From Thauera sp. 2A1 (GTDB taxonomy: Bacteria > Pseudomonadota > Gammaproteobacteria > Burkholderiales > Rhodocyclaceae): DNA of 64,000 nt. Location: NCBI RefSeq assembly GCF_009469595.2, contig NZ_SSXV01000024.1, positions 18,189-82,188 on the forward strand, given 5' to 3'. The position numbers and the translations under genes were made by a program. The notes under the pieces are model-generated. The model did not search any database. It saw nothing but the letters and a program-made list of their open reading frames with translations, and was not told where the DNA came from. This document shows positions 18,291-26,554 of the stretch, in pieces (positions within the stretch are counted from its first letter, which is position 1; the number at the start of each line of letters is the position of its first letter).

Positions 18291-19480
18291 TGTTCGACCG
18301 AATCTTTGAAAAAGACGTCGCCATCACCGGTGTCGGCCAGTCCGCGGTAGGACGCCCGGTTGCCCGATCGGGCATGCGACTCACGCTGGACGCTTGCCTC
18401 GAAGCCATCGCCGACGCCGGACTCACGCGCGCGGACATCGACGGCGTGGCGTGCTGGCCGGGCGACAACAACAATGGCGATGCCTTCTCGCCCGTCGGCC
18501 CCAACGCGCTGATCGGCACCCTCGGCCTCCAGGTCAACTGGTACGGTGGGGGCTACGAAGGCCCCGGACCGCTCGCAGGCATCATCAACGGCGCGATGGC
18601 GATCGCATCCGGCCTGTGCCGCCACGTGCTGGTCTTCCGCACCATCACGGAAGCGAGCCGCCGCAAGGTCGACAAGAATGCCAGCGCCCTGACGAACAAG
18701 ACGATCGGACGCGACAGCAGCTTCTTCTGGCAGTGGTACACGCCATTCAATGTGCTCTCCGCGATCAACCTCATGGCGCTCTACACCCAGCGCCACTTTC
18801 ACGAATACGGCACGACGCCCGAACAACTCGCTCAGATCGCCCTCACCTGTCGCACCAACGCCGCGCTGAACCCCAAGGCGATCTACCGGACGCCGCTCTC
18901 GCTCGATGACTACTTCGCCTCGCGCATGATCTCGACTCCACTGCGCATGCTCGACTGCGACGTCCATTGCGACGCCTCGACCGCGATCATCCTTTCGCGT
19001 GCCGACGTCGCCGGGGACGGGCCAAATCCACCAATCCGCCTCGAAGCGATCGGTGCCGCACTGCACCAGCCCTGGTCCTGGGACCAGATCGACCTCACCG
19101 CGACTGCCGCGCGCGATGTCGGCGAAATGATGTGGGCGCGCACCGATCTCAAGCCCAAGGACGTCGGCTCGGCCCAGCTCTACGATGGATTCTCGATCCT
19201 CACGATGATCTGGCTCGAAGCACTCGGGCTATGCCCGCGCGGCGAAAGCGGCCGCTTCGTCGAAGGTGGCCACCGCATCGCCCGCGACGGCCAGTTGCCG
19301 ATCAATACCAACGGCGGCCAGCTCTCCGGTGGGCGCACGCACGGTCTGGGCTACGTTCATGAAGCCTGCTCGCAGCTGTGGGGACGCGCGGGCGAACGAC
19401 AGATCGCGCCCCATCACGTTTCAGTGGTTGCGGCAGGCGGTGGACCGCTGGGCGGCAGTGTGCTGCTGGTCCGTGACTGA
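18287..19480 (+). CDS. thiolase-like protein lacking catalytic cysteines (Ltp2/DitF-like, putative retro-aldolase)
   Basis: A 397-residue thiolase-superfamily protein of the lipid-transfer (SCP-x/Ltp) type. At the place of the nucleophilic Cys it reads NWYGGGYEGPGP (about residues 84-95), and the C-terminal CxG motif is AAGGGPLGG, so neither thiolase cysteine is present. Conserved group features are QLYDGFSILTMIW and NTNGGQLSGGRTHGLGYVHEA. Ltp2-type enzymes with a DUF35 partner split beta-hydroxyacyl-CoA side chains by retro-aldol cleavage rather than thiolysis. The coupled DUF35 gene upstream supports that reading. A true thiolase role is unlikely. Confidence 0.85.
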   Translation: MMFDRIFEKDVAITGVGQSAVGRPVARSGMRLTLDACLEAIADAGLTRADIDGVACWPGDNNNGDAFSPVGPNALIGTLGLQVNWYGGGYEGPGPLAGIINGAMAIASGLCRHVLVFRTITEASRRKVDKNASALTNKTIGRDSSFFWQWYTPFNVLSAINLMALYTQRHFHEYGTTPEQLAQIALTCRTNAALNPKAIYRTPLSLDDYFASRMISTPLRMLDCDVHCDASTAIILSRADVAGDGPNPPIRLEAIGAALHQPWSWDQIDLTATAARDVGEMMWARTDLKPKDVGSAQLYDGFSILTMIWLEALGLCPRGESGRFVEGGHRIARDGQLPINTNGGQLSGGRTHGLGYVHEACSQLWGRAGERQIAPHHVSVVAAGGGPLGGSVLLVRD

Positions 19481-19554
19481 GCCCGGCCACGGTCGCAGGC
19501 GGATTCCTTCACAATCAGATTTACTGTCCAATTTCCGACTATTCGGAGGGGAGC

Positions 19555-20424
19555 ATGGCGATAAGAACACTCGCGCTGGGACTGTTCATTCTTGCGAGCA
19601 CCTGGCTGCCGCCGGCAAGCGCGGCCGAAGCGGTTTCGGGTAGCCCGGTGTCCGCACCGGATTCCGCCACGCGCGCGCAGGCATTGCTGGAGAAGGCCAC
19701 CGCCCGACTTCGTGCCGTCGGCGACCGGGCACTGGCGGAATTCGGCCGGCAGGGCGACTTCATCGACCGTGAGCTCTATGTGTACGTGCTCGACATGGAC
19801 GGCACCATGCTGACGAGCGGGGGCTCGTCCACGACCCTGATCGGCCGCAAGGTCTCCGAGATGCGCGACGCCAGCGGAAAGGCTTTCTTCGCGGAGATGC
19901 TGAACAAGGCGCGTACCGATGGCCGCGGCGAAGCCGAGTACCGCTGGGTCAACTGGACCGACAACACTGTTCAGCGCAAGCATGCGTTCTTCGAGAAGGT
20001 CGGCGAACGAGTGGTCGCGGTCGGTTACTACATCAGCCGCTCGTCCCCGGACCAGGCGCAGGCCTTCCTCGAACAGGCCGTTGCGGCGATGAAGGCCGCG
20101 CCCGCCAGCGCAATTGCCGAATTCAACCGCATCGAGGGCCGCTTCGTGCGGGACGATCTCTACGTGTTCGTAATCGACCGGAAAACGGGACGCTTCGTCG
20201 CCCACGGCACGATGCCGCGCCTGGTCGGCTCCAACGGCCGGGACCTGTACGACCAGGCCGGCACGCCCATCGTTCGCAAGATGCTGGAGCAGACCGCGAA
20301 CCGACCGCGAGGCGAACTCGACTACCTGTGGAAAAACCCGGTCACGAAAAGAACAGAGGAAAAGCACACGCTGTTCGAAGTCGTCGGCAACCACATCGTC
20401 GCGGTGGGCTACTTCAAACCCTGA
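19555..20424 (+). CDS. exported protein with two single-Cache domains
   Basis: A 289-residue protein with a signal peptide (LALGLFILASTWLPPASA) and strong GGAGGGG ribosome site. Two similar halves follow. Each has a helix rich in Ala/Glu, a strand with L/VYVYV or LYVFV, an 'MLTSGG/FVAHGT' strand, and a closing 'RKHAFFEKVGERVVAVGYY' or 'EEKHTLFEVVGNHIVAVGYF'. This is the periplasmic Cache_2 pattern of small-molecule sensing. No membrane anchor or signalling output domain is present, so it is a stand-alone periplasmic ligand-binding protein. Its role near the IclR regulator is unknown. Confidence 0.8.
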   Translation: MAIRTLALGLFILASTWLPPASAAEAVSGSPVSAPDSATRAQALLEKATARLRAVGDRALAEFGRQGDFIDRELYVYVLDMDGTMLTSGGSSTTLIGRKVSEMRDASGKAFFAEMLNKARTDGRGEAEYRWVNWTDNTVQRKHAFFEKVGERVVAVGYYISRSSPDQAQAFLEQAVAAMKAAPASAIAEFNRIEGRFVRDDLYVFVIDRKTGRFVAHGTMPRLVGSNGRDLYDQAGTPIVRKMLEQTANRPRGELDYLWKNPVTKRTEEKHTLFEVVGNHIVAVGYFKP

Positions 20425-20494
20425 GGGCCATTTCCCCTTGTCCTAAGCGCGCCCGGCTGTCGCCTTTTCGTCGTCGCCGTAGTATTCTGCGGAC

Positions 20495-20538
20495 AGAATT
20501 TAATTCTAATACGCAAACACAAAACCGTTTTGCGTGCA
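20495..20538. promoter_or_regulatory. two dyads in the IclR promoter
   Basis: AGAATT-T-AATTCT (20495-20507) is an exact short palindrome of the kind bound by IclR regulators. A related AATTCT/AGAATT dyad lies upstream of the DUF1302 operon at 3099-3116. Next to it, CAAACACA-AAACCGTTT-TGCGTGCA (20514-20538) fits the 8-9-8 consensus of the cluster's TetR-type operator at most positions, and also contains ACGCAAA/TTTGCGT arms (20511-20535). Which protein binds which site is inferred. Confidence 0.45.
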
Positions 20539-20655
20539 GATTCTCCGGCTCACGGATGGACACCCTTCCTAAGGCGCCTCGCCTAGGGCGCACGCGAGGA
20601 AGACGTCTCCCGCTTGCCGACCGGGACCCTGCACGACGGACGGAGGAGACAAGGG

Positions 20656-21444
20656 ATGGACACCACACAAGAGGATGAAACCGAGGGCCGGTCTTCAAGC
20701 GGGGTCACCGTCAAGCCTGTCGTCAATGCGGTGCGGATCCTGCGCTTTCTGACGGAGACCGACACCCCGGAGCGCGCGGCGGACATCGCCCGGCAGTTGT
20801 CGATCAACCCCAGTACCTGCTTCAACATCCTACGCACACTGGCCGCCGAGGACATGGTTGCTTTCGATCCCGCGTCGAAGACCTATTCGCCCGGCCTGGG
20901 GCTCGCCAAACTCGTAGGACACCTCGTAACACAAGGCCAGCGGCTCGATATCGCGCGCCCACTCCTGCAACAATTCGCCGCCCGCTTCCATGTCACGGTC
21001 ACCCTGTGGCGCCAGATGGGATACGACCGCATCGTGCTGGTGAGTTCCGAGGCAAGCCCGAGCGATCTGCGCATCGACATGGCGATCGGTCAGCGCCTGC
21101 CCATCTTCATGGGCGCCAGCGGCAGACTGTTCGCGGCGGAGGTGGATCTCGACCCGACCGCGATGCGCGCCGCATTCGAGAAGATCCGCTGGGCCCGACC
21201 GCTGGAGTTCGACGAGTACTGCCAGCAGGTGCAGTTCGCCAGGGAACACCAGTGGGCGATCGATGACGGCTACTTTTCCGCCGGCATCATGGCTATCGCG
21301 GCCCCCGTGCGCGATCGCGCCGGTGCCATTGCCTTTGCCGTATCGGCGGTGATGTTCCGGGGCCAGTACATCGGGGCCGACGCGGACAAGCTCGGGGGCG
21401 AGGTGCGCAAACTCGCGGACAAGCTGTCGAACCTGTTGTTTTGA
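20656..21444 (+). CDS. IclR-family transcriptional regulator (DitR-like context)
   Basis: A 262-residue IclR protein. The winged helix spans about residues 15-80 (VVNAVRILRFLTE, then ADIARQLSINPSTCFNILRTL). The C-terminal effector domain runs from YSPGLGLAKL to the end and includes IDDGYFSAGIMAIAAPV. The ATG at 20656 follows GGAGGAGACAAGG; an upstream in-frame ATG has no such site. The regulator stands directly before the ferredoxin-SDR-extradiol dioxygenase genes. In the Pseudomonas abietaniphila dit cluster an IclR regulator (DitR) controls equivalent genes, so a local activator role is likely. Confidence 0.9.
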   Translation: MDTTQEDETEGRSSSGVTVKPVVNAVRILRFLTETDTPERAADIARQLSINPSTCFNILRTLAAEDMVAFDPASKTYSPGLGLAKLVGHLVTQGQRLDIARPLLQQFAARFHVTVTLWRQMGYDRIVLVSSEASPSDLRIDMAIGQRLPIFMGASGRLFAAEVDLDPTAMRAAFEKIRWARPLEFDEYCQQVQFAREHQWAIDDGYFSAGIMAIAAPVRDRAGAIAFAVSAVMFRGQYIGADADKLGGEVRKLADKLSNLLF

Positions 21445-21517
21445 GGGTCGTCGCGAGGGCTGCCGGCGGTCATTGAACAACCCTTTTTGCGGCCCCGCGA
21501 CACGCCCCGCAAAAATA

Positions 21518-21542
21518 GTGACACTTTTTCGTTTTCTGTGCA
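21518..21542. promoter_or_regulatory. operator-like dyad upstream of the [3Fe-4S]-type ferredoxin
   Basis: GTGACACT-TTTTCGTTT-TCTGTGCA fits the 8-9-8 layout, with GACACT and TCTGTGCA close to the consensus but poor self-symmetry. It lies 50 bp before the ferredoxin start. Confidence 0.45.
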
Positions 21543-21591
21543 TAATCATCTCGCAGGCCTCGATGGCCCCGAGCAGATGAGGAGACACGCC

Positions 21592-21816
21592 ATGAGCGAA
21601 CAGAACGAAAAACTTCACAAGGTTATTGTCGATCGCAGCCGCTGCTGCGGTTACGGATTGTGCGCGGCCCTGTGCCCCGACGTGTACAAGCTGGACGGCG
21701 ACGGCATCGTCTATCTCGACAGCGAGTTCGTCCCCGCCGGCCAGGAAGAGGCCGCGATCGAGGGGGCTGCCGCCTGCCCCGCCGAGGCGATCCGTGTCGA
21801 AGCACCGAGCGCCTGA
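21592..21816 (+). CDS. single-cluster [3Fe-4S]-type ferredoxin (DitA3-like)
   Basis: A 74-residue ferredoxin with ribosome site GGAG. Cysteines are C-x5-C in RCCGYGLCAALCPDVY and a distant C-P in AACPAEAI, as in the small ferredoxins of P450 systems; an extra Cys precedes the PDVY segment. A [3Fe-4S] or [4Fe-4S] cluster is therefore expected. Such a ferredoxin is unusual for a Rieske dioxygenase, but the diterpenoid dioxygenase DitA uses exactly this type (DitA3), encoded away from the alpha/beta genes and next to an SDR and an extradiol enzyme, as here. The alternative partner is one of the two P450s. Confidence 0.9.
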   Translation: MSEQNEKLHKVIVDRSRCCGYGLCAALCPDVYKLDGDGIVYLDSEFVPAGQEEAAIEGAAACPAEAIRVEAPSA

Positions 21817-21876
21817 GCTCTTCGCCGGACTGGTAGCGCGAAAAGCGCTGGAACCGCCCACTTCGCGGAGATCCGA

Positions 21877-22635
21877 ATGAATCGTCTTGAAGGAAAAGTA
21901 GCGCTGATCACCGGCACCGGCGGCGGTCAGGGTCGTGTCGCAGCCTTGCGCTTCGCGCGCGAGGGCGCCGTGGTGGTGGGTTGCGATACGGATGCCGCGG
22001 CCCACGCCGAAACGCGCCGGCTGGTCGAGGCCGAAGGATTCGAGTTGCACGGCTCCGCCCCGGTGGACCTCGGCGACCACGAACAGGCCCGCACCTGGGT
22101 CGAGTCCGCGGCGGAACAGTTCGGGCGCATCGACGTTCTCTACAACAACGCATCGGCCGCGCGTTTCGGACCGGTGGCGGAATTTTCGATCGTTGACTGG
22201 CACTACACGATCCGGAACGAGATCGACCTTATCTTCTACACGACCAAATACGCGTGGAAGCACCTTGCCGTGCGCGGTGGCGTGATCATCAACATCGCCT
22301 CGACCGCCGCCTGGGGCGGCTCAAAGGTTGCAGGCATCAGCGCCCACTGCGCCGCCAAGGGTGCGGTCGTCTCCTTTACCCGCCAGCTGGCGGTCGAAGG
22401 GGCGCCGGTCGGCATACGCGCGGTCAGCATCAGTCCGGGCTTCGTGAAGACGCCCGGCACCGCGGCCTTCGTCGAGAACCCCGTCACCCGCCGGGCGCTA
22501 CTCGATGGCGTGCTGCAGGATCGGCCGGGGGAACCCGAGGAAGTCGTGTCGCTGGCCCTGTACGTGGCGTCGGACGAAGCCGGCTTCATGACCGGTTCCG
22601 ACCTCGTCATCGACGGGGGCCTGCTCGCAATCTGA
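21877..22635 (+). CDS. SDR-family protein with His in place of catalytic Tyr (DitB-like position)
   Basis: A 252-residue SDR with TGTGGGQGRVAALRFA near the N-terminus, LYNNASAAR, and the catalytic Ser in INIASTAAWGG. The active-site Y-x3-K reads H157-C-A-A-K161, so the Tyr is replaced by His. The end (SDEAGFMTGSDLVIDGGLL) is normal for active classical SDRs. It stands between the ferredoxin and the extradiol dioxygenase, the order of ditA3-ditB-ditC, where DitB would aromatise the cis-dihydrodiol to a catechol. The Tyr-to-His change makes the exact activity uncertain. Confidence 0.87.
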   Translation: MNRLEGKVALITGTGGGQGRVAALRFAREGAVVVGCDTDAAAHAETRRLVEAEGFELHGSAPVDLGDHEQARTWVESAAEQFGRIDVLYNNASAARFGPVAEFSIVDWHYTIRNEIDLIFYTTKYAWKHLAVRGGVIINIASTAAWGGSKVAGISAHCAAKGAVVSFTRQLAVEGAPVGIRAVSISPGFVKTPGTAAFVENPVTRRALLDGVLQDRPGEPEEVVSLALYVASDEAGFMTGSDLVIDGGLLAI

Positions 22636-22765
22636 GCACGAGCCCGAAAGTTCGTGACCCAACAGTGAACGAACGGACGCCGTGCCGCTGCGGCACCGTC
22701 CGAAGTCTGCGCAAAGCGCGGTGCAAATCGCGGGCGCAGGTCGCTCAAAACAGGAGGAAGACAGC

Positions 22766-23707
22766 ATGGACATCATCGGTATCGGCTACCTGGGGTTCGA
22801 ATCGGCGAACCTCGATGCCTGGCGCGAATATGGCCCGAAGGTCATGGGCTTTCAGATCGGGACATCCCCGACTGCGGATCCGGACACCCTCTACTTCAAG
22901 CTCGATGACCGTCGTCATCGGCTCGCATTCCATCCGGGCAAGATCGACCGCCTCGCTTACATCGGCTGGGAAGCCAAGGGCAAGCTGGAGTTTCACGCCG
23001 CCGTCGAGCGCTTCCACAGCCATGGTGTCGAGGTCAGCTTCGGCGATCCGGAACTGTGCGACAAACGCGGCGTGAAGGAGCTGATCCGTTTCCGTGACCC
23101 GGTCGGATACCAGCACGAGCTGTTCTATGCCCAGAAATGGAGCCCGCGCTCCTTCGTGCCGGGCCGTCCGCACGGCGGATTCGTCTGCGGCGAACGGGGC
23201 GTCGGCCACATCGTCGTGATCACGCCCGAATACACGCCCGAACTCGAACACTTCCTCACCGGCATCATGGGCATGCACTGGTACGGTTCGGGCGCCGGCA
23301 AGGGCAAGACGGGGTTCTTCCGCTCCAGGCTCAACGACAAGACGAGCCACGACATCGCTTACGGTTTCGGCCCGGGCAAGGCCGGCGTGCAGCACATCGG
23401 CCTCTTCGTGCGCTCGGTTCGCGACGTCGGCGAAACCTACGATCTGGTCAAGAAGAACGGACTGCAGATGATGATGACGCTGGGACAGCATTCGCAGGAC
23501 CCGCACATGTCCTTCTATCACTTCACGCCGTCCGGCTTCGCGATCGAATGCATCACCGAACTCGAACCCTGGCACGATGACGGCTTCGAACTCAATCCGG
23601 AGCAGCTCTCCACCTGGGGTCATGAGATCGTCGGGCCCATCCTCGGCCCTAGCGTGCGCACACCGGCGGAGGTCTTCGACCCCGAGGTTCTCCACGCCAG
23701 GGGCTGA
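22766..23707 (+). CDS. extradiol ring-cleavage dioxygenase (type I, BphC/DitC-like)
   Basis: A 313-residue two-domain vicinal-oxygen-chelate dioxygenase. The iron ligands are H148 (GVGHIVV), H210 (VQHIGLF) and E261 (FAIECITE). Second-sphere residues H195, H242 and Y251 fall at the positions known from BphC-type enzymes (about His195, His241, Tyr250). The enzyme is therefore a complete meta-cleaving 2,3-dihydroxybiphenyl-type dioxygenase. The start MDIIGIGYLG has a CAGGAGGAAGACAGC leader. It opens the catechol formed by the dioxygenase/SDR; products would go to the FAH-family enzymes. Large polycyclic catechols are typical substrates of the subgroup. Confidence 0.93.
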   Translation: MDIIGIGYLGFESANLDAWREYGPKVMGFQIGTSPTADPDTLYFKLDDRRHRLAFHPGKIDRLAYIGWEAKGKLEFHAAVERFHSHGVEVSFGDPELCDKRGVKELIRFRDPVGYQHELFYAQKWSPRSFVPGRPHGGFVCGERGVGHIVVITPEYTPELEHFLTGIMGMHWYGSGAGKGKTGFFRSRLNDKTSHDIAYGFGPGKAGVQHIGLFVRSVRDVGETYDLVKKNGLQMMMTLGQHSQDPHMSFYHFTPSGFAIECITELEPWHDDGFELNPEQLSTWGHEIVGPILGPSVRTPAEVFDPEVLHARG

Positions 23708-23821
23708 GTGCCTGCGAGCGCACCAGCCGGACCGGGTTCCGCACTGCGCGCGCCGGTTGCGGCGCCGGCCGCTACCGCGCACCCTATCGACATCATCTGA
23801 ATGCAGCCACCGGAGCACGCG

Positions 23822-24874
23822 ATGTACAGCCATATCCTCGTTCCGACCGACGGTACCCATCTCGCCAGCCAGACGATCTCTCAGGCCGTCCAGTTCGCCC
23901 GCAGCGTGGGGGCGCGCATCACGTTCTTCTATGCCGACCCGGATGCCGGCGCCTCTCTGACCGACGACGGTGCGCTGATCCACCTTCTCGACCCCGGCCT
24001 GTACCAGGACGACTTCGGCGGGCGCGCCCGCGAGATCCTCGCGAAGGCCGAGGTGTCGGCGCGCGCGGGCGACATCGACTGCGAGTGCGTGACCCGGCGG
24101 AGCAACCGGCCGCACGAGGCCATTCTCGCCGCGGCAAAGGAATTGGGCTGCGACCTGATCTTCATGGCATCGCATGGGCCGCGCAGCATCGGCGGCGTCA
24201 TGCTCGCCTCCGAAACGCTCAAGGTGCTCGCTGGCAGCCGCATTCCGGTGCTCGTGTCGTCGGTCGAAAAGAACGACCCGAACCCGGCGATGACGAAGGT
24301 CTGCGCGATTATCAAGGACGAGCACCGCTCGATCGCGGTCGTGTCCTACGGCATGCGGATGCTGGCCGGCGGACTGCGCGACGGCAAACCTGCGGATATC
24401 GGCCTGCTCGACGGCATGCTCACCTACCTCGACGAGTTCCCGGCCAAACTGCACCATCCAAAGGAAGATGCCTATCTCTTCGCTGCACTCAGGAGGCGCA
24501 CGTCTTCGCTCGACCAAGTCATCGACGACCTGCAACAGGAGCACCTGGATGGCGACCGACAACTTGCTGCCCTGCGCGCGGCGGTCGCCCACTATCAGGC
24601 GTCTCCCGACCCAGACGCAGAAACGCTCGCGAGCGCCATCGACGCCTTCGCCCTCGGGCAGCTCAGGCATATCGCACTCGAGGAGCGGGCGGTCATCCCG
24701 GGCGCCTGCGAACACCTCGCGGAACAGGACTGGAAGGAGATCGTGGCGGCCTTCGGACCGAACGGCGACGCGCGCTTCAACCATCGCGAACGCGAGACCT
24801 ACCGACGCCTGTATTCGCGGATTGCCAACCTGCACCAGACGCTGCCCCGCATGAGCACGCCCGGCCAGTCATGA
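23822..24874 (+). CDS. UspA-hemerythrin fusion protein
   Basis: A 350-residue fusion. Residues 1-150 are a universal stress protein domain (MYSHILVPTDGTHLAS..., IFMASHGPRSIGGVMLAS, IPVLVSS). Residues about 160-340 are a hemerythrin HHE domain with paired His/Glu: DEHRSI, KLHHPKEDAYLF, LQQEHLDGD and LRHIALEERAVIP. Hemerythrin domains bind O2, NO or peroxide on a di-iron site. The gene is rightward, 114 bp after the extradiol dioxygenase, and overlaps the region before the MFS gene. A sensor or scavenger role during O2-consuming catabolism is inferred. Confidence 0.88.
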   Translation: MYSHILVPTDGTHLASQTISQAVQFARSVGARITFFYADPDAGASLTDDGALIHLLDPGLYQDDFGGRAREILAKAEVSARAGDIDCECVTRRSNRPHEAILAAAKELGCDLIFMASHGPRSIGGVMLASETLKVLAGSRIPVLVSSVEKNDPNPAMTKVCAIIKDEHRSIAVVSYGMRMLAGGLRDGKPADIGLLDGMLTYLDEFPAKLHHPKEDAYLFAALRRRTSSLDQVIDDLQQEHLDGDRQLAALRAAVAHYQASPDPDAETLASAIDAFALGQLRHIALEERAVIPGACEHLAEQDWKEIVAAFGPNGDARFNHRERETYRRLYSRIANLHQTLPRMSTPGQS

Positions 24875-24893
24875 CGACGCCGGTGCCCCGCCC

Positions 24894-26480
24894 GTGAGTG
24901 TCGAGCGCAATGCCACGGGTGCGTGGGCACCTCTCCTCCATCGGCCGTTTCGCGCGCTGTGGATCGCGGCGATCGCGGTCAACCTGTCGATGTGGATGCA
25001 GAACATCGGCGCCGCCTGGATGATGACCGAACTGCGGCCCGATTCGCCGCTCATGGTGTCCTTGGTCCAGACGGCGATGGCGCTGCCGGCCTTTCTGCTC
25101 GGGCTCCCGAGCGGCGTGATCGCCGATCTGGTCAACCGCAGGCGCCTCCTTCTGATCACCCAGACCTGTTCCCTCGCATGCGCCTGCCTGCTCGCAGCCA
25201 CTGCCCTGGCTGGCGGCATCGGCGCCTGGCTGCTCCTCGGCCTCACCTTCGCGCTCGGGTGCAGCAACGCGTTCGGCATGGCGGCGTGGATTGCCGCCAA
25301 CATCGACAGCGCGCCGAAGGGGCAGATACCGGCAGCGATCGCCCTGTCCACGGTCACGCCCAATATCGCGCGCGTCGTGGGACCGGCCGCCGCGGGGGCA
25401 CTGATCGCATTCGCGGGCGTCCCGACGCTGTTCGTCGTGGTCGCGGTCGGTTTCTTGATCTCACTGGGGCTGCTGCGCGCCCTGCCCGACACGGATCTGC
25501 GGCCCGGCCTGCCGCCCGAGCGGCTGTGGAGCGGCATCCGCAGCGGCGTACGTTACATGCAGCATTCGGCGCAGCTGCGGCTCGCGCTGCGACTGGTCTT
25601 CGCTTTCGTGACCGCAGGCAGCGCGATCTGGGCATTGCTCCCACTCGTCGCCCGTGACCAGCTCGGGCTCGCTGCGGGCGGGTTCAGCCTGCTCCTCGGC
25701 AGTCTCGGCGCGGGCGCAGTCATCGCGGCATTACAGGTCACCCGACTGTATCGTCGTTTCTCCGTGCGCCGCATCGTGACCGGCGGCGGCCTGTTGTTCA
25801 TGGCCGTCACAGCGCTGATTCCGGTGGTACACAATCTCTTTGTCATGAGTGCACTGCTCTTCGTCGGCGGAATGGCGTGGATGGCTGTCAATACCACCAC
25901 CGGGACCGTGATCCAGACCTCGGCCGCAGCCTGGGTACGTGCTCGCGTTGCGTCGGTATACCTGCTCGTCATCATGGGGGCGATGGCAGCGGGCGGCGTA
26001 TTGTGGGGCGCGATCGCCGAACGCATGGGCGTCGGGGCAAGCCTGTGGATTGCTGCCGGGTCGATTGCGGCCGGGCTGATGCTGACCGGACGAGCTCGCA
26101 TGCAAATGGGATCGGAGTCCGATTTCAGCGTCGCCGACACGCAGGAAACGGGGCCCGCTGCCAGCCCGGCCGACCATGAGCAGGGACCGGTTGCGGTCGA
26201 AATCACTTACCACGTGCCGGCCGAGCGGCATGAGGAGTTCGTGCGCGCGGCCCACGAACTCGGCATCTCACGCCGACGAAACGGGGCGATCGCCTGGCGC
26301 CTCTATAGGGATCTCGAACACACGGATTGTCTTGCCGAACGCTTCCTGGTGGACTCGTGGCTCGACTACCTGCGCCAGCGCGACCGTGTCACTCGGCAGG
26401 ACCGCGACATCGAGCGCCGCCTGGAGGCCCTCACCACGGACGGGAACTCGCGCACACGCCGCTTCATTGCGGAAGCGTGA
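24894..26480 (+). CDS. MFS exporter with C-terminal domain (transmembrane secretion effector type)
   Basis: A 528-residue protein starting with GTG. Residues 1-400 form a twelve-helix MFS domain (FRALWIAAIAVNLSMWMQNIG, FLLGLPSGVIADLVNRRRLL). The last 100 residues (VAVEITYHVPAERHEEFVRAAHELG...) form a soluble antibiotic-monooxygenase-like domain. This layout defines the enterobactin-exporter-like MFS_3 family. It follows the UspA-hemerythrin gene by 19 bp. Export of a toxic intermediate or of the bulky substrate is plausible; no substrate can be read from sequence. Confidence 0.87.
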   Translation: MSVERNATGAWAPLLHRPFRALWIAAIAVNLSMWMQNIGAAWMMTELRPDSPLMVSLVQTAMALPAFLLGLPSGVIADLVNRRRLLLITQTCSLACACLLAATALAGGIGAWLLLGLTFALGCSNAFGMAAWIAANIDSAPKGQIPAAIALSTVTPNIARVVGPAAAGALIAFAGVPTLFVVVAVGFLISLGLLRALPDTDLRPGLPPERLWSGIRSGVRYMQHSAQLRLALRLVFAFVTAGSAIWALLPLVARDQLGLAAGGFSLLLGSLGAGAVIAALQVTRLYRRFSVRRIVTGGGLLFMAVTALIPVVHNLFVMSALLFVGGMAWMAVNTTTGTVIQTSAAAWVRARVASVYLLVIMGAMAAGGVLWGAIAERMGVGASLWIAAGSIAAGLMLTGRARMQMGSESDFSVADTQETGPAASPADHEQGPVAVEITYHVPAERHEEFVRAAHELGISRRRNGAIAWRLYRDLEHTDCLAERFLVDSWLDYLRQRDRVTRQDRDIERRLEALTTDGNSRTRRFIAEA

Positions 26481-26554
26481 CGCCTGAAAGCGGTCGCGAG
26501 GACCTTCCGCAGCGTCCCGGCGCGGCCGAGGACGCATTGACGTCCCCTCGACAC

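Noticed and set aside
21484..21515. Exact 9-bp inverted repeat TTTTTGCGG/CCGCAAAAA after the IclR gene
   Set aside because: It has T-run, stem, A-run order, the reverse of an intrinsic terminator on either strand, so I do not call it a terminator; no other role is supported.
22745..24835. 696-codon open frame on the minus strand
   Set aside because: It lies opposite the extradiol dioxygenase and UspA-hemerythrin genes, has shadow-like composition rich in Arg, Val and His, and no domain motifs; the plus-strand genes have full catalytic motifs.
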